DNA from: Mycobacterium barrassiae
GTDB taxonomy: Bacteria > Actinomycetota > Actinomycetes > Mycobacteriales > Mycobacteriaceae
Assembly (NCBI RefSeq): GCF_025822765.1
Contig: NZ_JACKUK010000045.1
Span: forward strand, 8,675 to 72,674
DNA length: 64,000 nucleotides
Direction of reading: 5' to 3'
A program made the translations under genes and the position numbers. Under the pieces are notes generated by a model. The model ran no database searches. It had not been told where the DNA came from and saw only the letters and a list, made by a program, of their open reading frames with translations. Each line of letters begins with the position of its first letter. The stretch's first letter is position 1. Positions 63,081 to 64,000 of this stretch are shown here, piece after piece.

Positions 63081-64000
63081 GATCAGACACGCGTGCGCGC
63101 TTCCGGCGCCGCCGCCGGGTCTGCGTCGATGACTCAGTGCGGCGGCGCTCCGTCTCCGCTGCAGTATCACGAATTGCACGCTTGCTCAGCGTGATCGCTT
63201 TGAGGTGCTCCGCGCTGATCCGGTATGAGCCGTCCGTAATCGCCGCAACGGTCGCTCGACTGACTAGCTTTCGCAGGTCGCCAACGTAGCCCTGCGTGCG
63301 AAACCATAGTTCGCCGGCCAGCTTCAGGAAGAGCATTCCCGGCTCACCTGCGGGCAGGTGTGGCAGCACCAACCTTTCTAGGTCACGTACGACGCGTTGC
63401 CATTCGGCTTGTTCTTCCTCGGTATCTACGCCGTAGGGTGCGACGGAAAACTCCGTTAATCGACATGCGATCTGTGGGTCGTTCACAAGGTCGCCGTTTG
63501 CGAGGTTGGCTCCGACCAGGACGAGGGTCGCGCTCGAGACCTGACCAAGTTTGGTGTTGATGCTCTTGATGTGGTCTAGAACATCGCGCCCACTCTTGGA
63601 GTCGGTCTTCAGAAGATGCGCGTCGTCCATGACCACGATCTGGGTGCGGTGCAGACGTAGCCCATGCATCGCTCGATGAGTCAGATCACGTGTGAGGCCG
63701 GTGCTCGCAAGGTTGAAACCGTTGAGCAACTCGGTGGTCACATCATTGACTTTGGCGGCCGAACCCAAGTCGATCCAAATCACAGGACATAGGTCGGCCT
63801 CTACACCGTCCGATGGATAGTGGACGGGACGCCCCCGACGGTCGTGCAGCGCATCATGGGTCCATTCCACATATCGTCTCTGTGCCCACCGCAGCATGAA
63901 CGTGCTCTTGCCAACGTAGTTCGGTCCGGTCAACACGACGATCTGTTTGGCGCCCGGACCTTCCAGCATGTTGTCCCGGACGGTCCGGTCAAGAGCATGC
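62989..64000 (-). CDS. tniB: TniB-like AAA ATPase, 5' end off the window
   Basis: At least 337 aa; the frame is open to the right edge, reading ALDRTVRDNMLEG before the visible ATG at 63969. Walker A is 'LTGPNYVGKSTFML', Walker B 'IVVMDDAHLL', and sensor region 'LVLVGANLANGDL'. The end is strongly basic (RRRRKRARVS). TniB selects target DNA and activates the TniA transposase, which should lie to the right, outside the window. The unusual C-terminal extension overlaps tniQ. Confidence 0.82.
   Translation of the reverse strand, partial: HALDRTVRDNMLEGPGAKQIVVLTGPNYVGKSTFMLRWAQRRYVEWTHDALHDRRGRPVHYPSDGVEADLCPVIWIDLGSAAKVNDVTTELLNGFNLASTGLTRDLTHRAMHGLRLHRTQIVVMDDAHLLKTDSKSGRDVLDHIKSINTKLGQVSSATLVLVGANLANGDLVNDPQIACRLTEFSVAPYGVDTEEEQAEWQRVVRDLERLVLPHLPAGEPGMLFLKLAGELWFRTQGYVGDLRKLVSRATVAAITDGSYRISAEHLKAITLSKRAIRDTAAETERRRTESSTQTRRRRRKRARVSDLNALGPEERVGAANPGLRPAVGHERRDSRP

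Overview
The window is high-GC actinobacterial DNA, very probably from a Mycobacterium/Mycolicibacterium accessory region (plasmid or integrated island). The evidence is protein families that are mycobacterial or best known there: LdtMt1/LdtMt2-type L,D-transpeptidases, RipB/RipC-type NlpC/P60 hydrolases, an MPT63-family secreted protein, the lpqS-cysK2-MFS order known from M. tuberculosis, CtpG/CmtR, and a BlaI/BlaR pair like Rv1846c/Rv1845c. There are no ribosomal or other obvious housekeeping blocks.

Layout. (1) 1-5.1 kb: an IS256-type transposase remnant, then a defence cluster with an ApeA-like HEPN nuclease (minus strand) facing a TIR effector / zinc-ribbon / HEPN three-gene cassette (plus strand), then a tRNA 3'-end-like fragment. 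(2) 5.2-5.8 kb and 59.7-60.3 kb: two copies of a roughly 580-bp direct repeat carrying a small AbrB/MazE-like gene; they bracket about 54 kb. (3) 6-13.8 kb: secreted or membrane metal-binding proteins, a DUF1326 protein, a rhodanese lipoprotein and the DUF4396-lpqS-cysK2-MFS operon, with CsoR/RicR-type boxes. (4) 14-21.5 kb: an L,D-transpeptidase, a NlpC/P60 hydrolase, a degenerate response regulator, an M56 peptidase beside a broken blaI, a two-component system and a DUF305 lipoprotein. (5) 21.8-25.3 kb: amidohydrolase, fatty acid hydroxylase and AraC regulator. (6) 25.7-31.2 kb: serine hydrolase, CadD, CtpG, CmtR and two methyltransferases. (7) 31.5-35.1 kb: an adenylate cyclase-YHS fusion and a CstR/TauE/persulfide-dioxygenase sulfide module. 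(8) 35.2-46 kb: DsbA-like protein, CopD-CtaG fusion, CcdA, L,D-transpeptidase, a second cyclase-YHS gene coupled to a P1B-ATPase, and cytochrome oxidase subunit I. (9) 46-59 kb: M23 peptidase, blaI-blaR, DUF305, CtaG, thioredoxin lipoprotein, LdtMt2-like enzyme, RipC-like hydrolase, oxidase subunit III, a cupredoxin-like operon, CopC and a fourth L,D-transpeptidase. (10) 60.3-64 kb: a hypothetical gene, an XRE regulator between two copies of a 16-bp inverted sequence, TniQ, and TniB running off the end.

How it fits together. The bracketed 54 kb reads as one copper/heavy-metal and cell-envelope programme. A 19-bp dyad, CTAC-N11-GTAG or a one-mismatch variant, occurs at about sixteen places, typically 34-84 bp upstream of starts. 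The genes behind it are three of the four L,D-transpeptidases, both NlpC/P60 hydrolases, the serine hydrolase, the DsbA-like protein, CcdA, CtaD, CtaE, CopC, a DUF305 lipoprotein, an MPT63-like protein with a Cys/Met-rich tail, and a response regulator. The intact BlaI-type repressor with its M56 protease partner at 47.3-48.6 kb is the best candidate controller. Because copper inhibits the cysteine active site of L,D-transpeptidases, an island combining copper handling with spare cross-linking enzymes, thiol-redox factors and a terminal-oxidase subset suggests envelope and respiratory repair under metal stress. That joint role is inference. CsoR-type boxes fall into two spacer classes, N5 at copper-type genes and N4 at the sulfide module, which suggests a second, separate regulatory layer.
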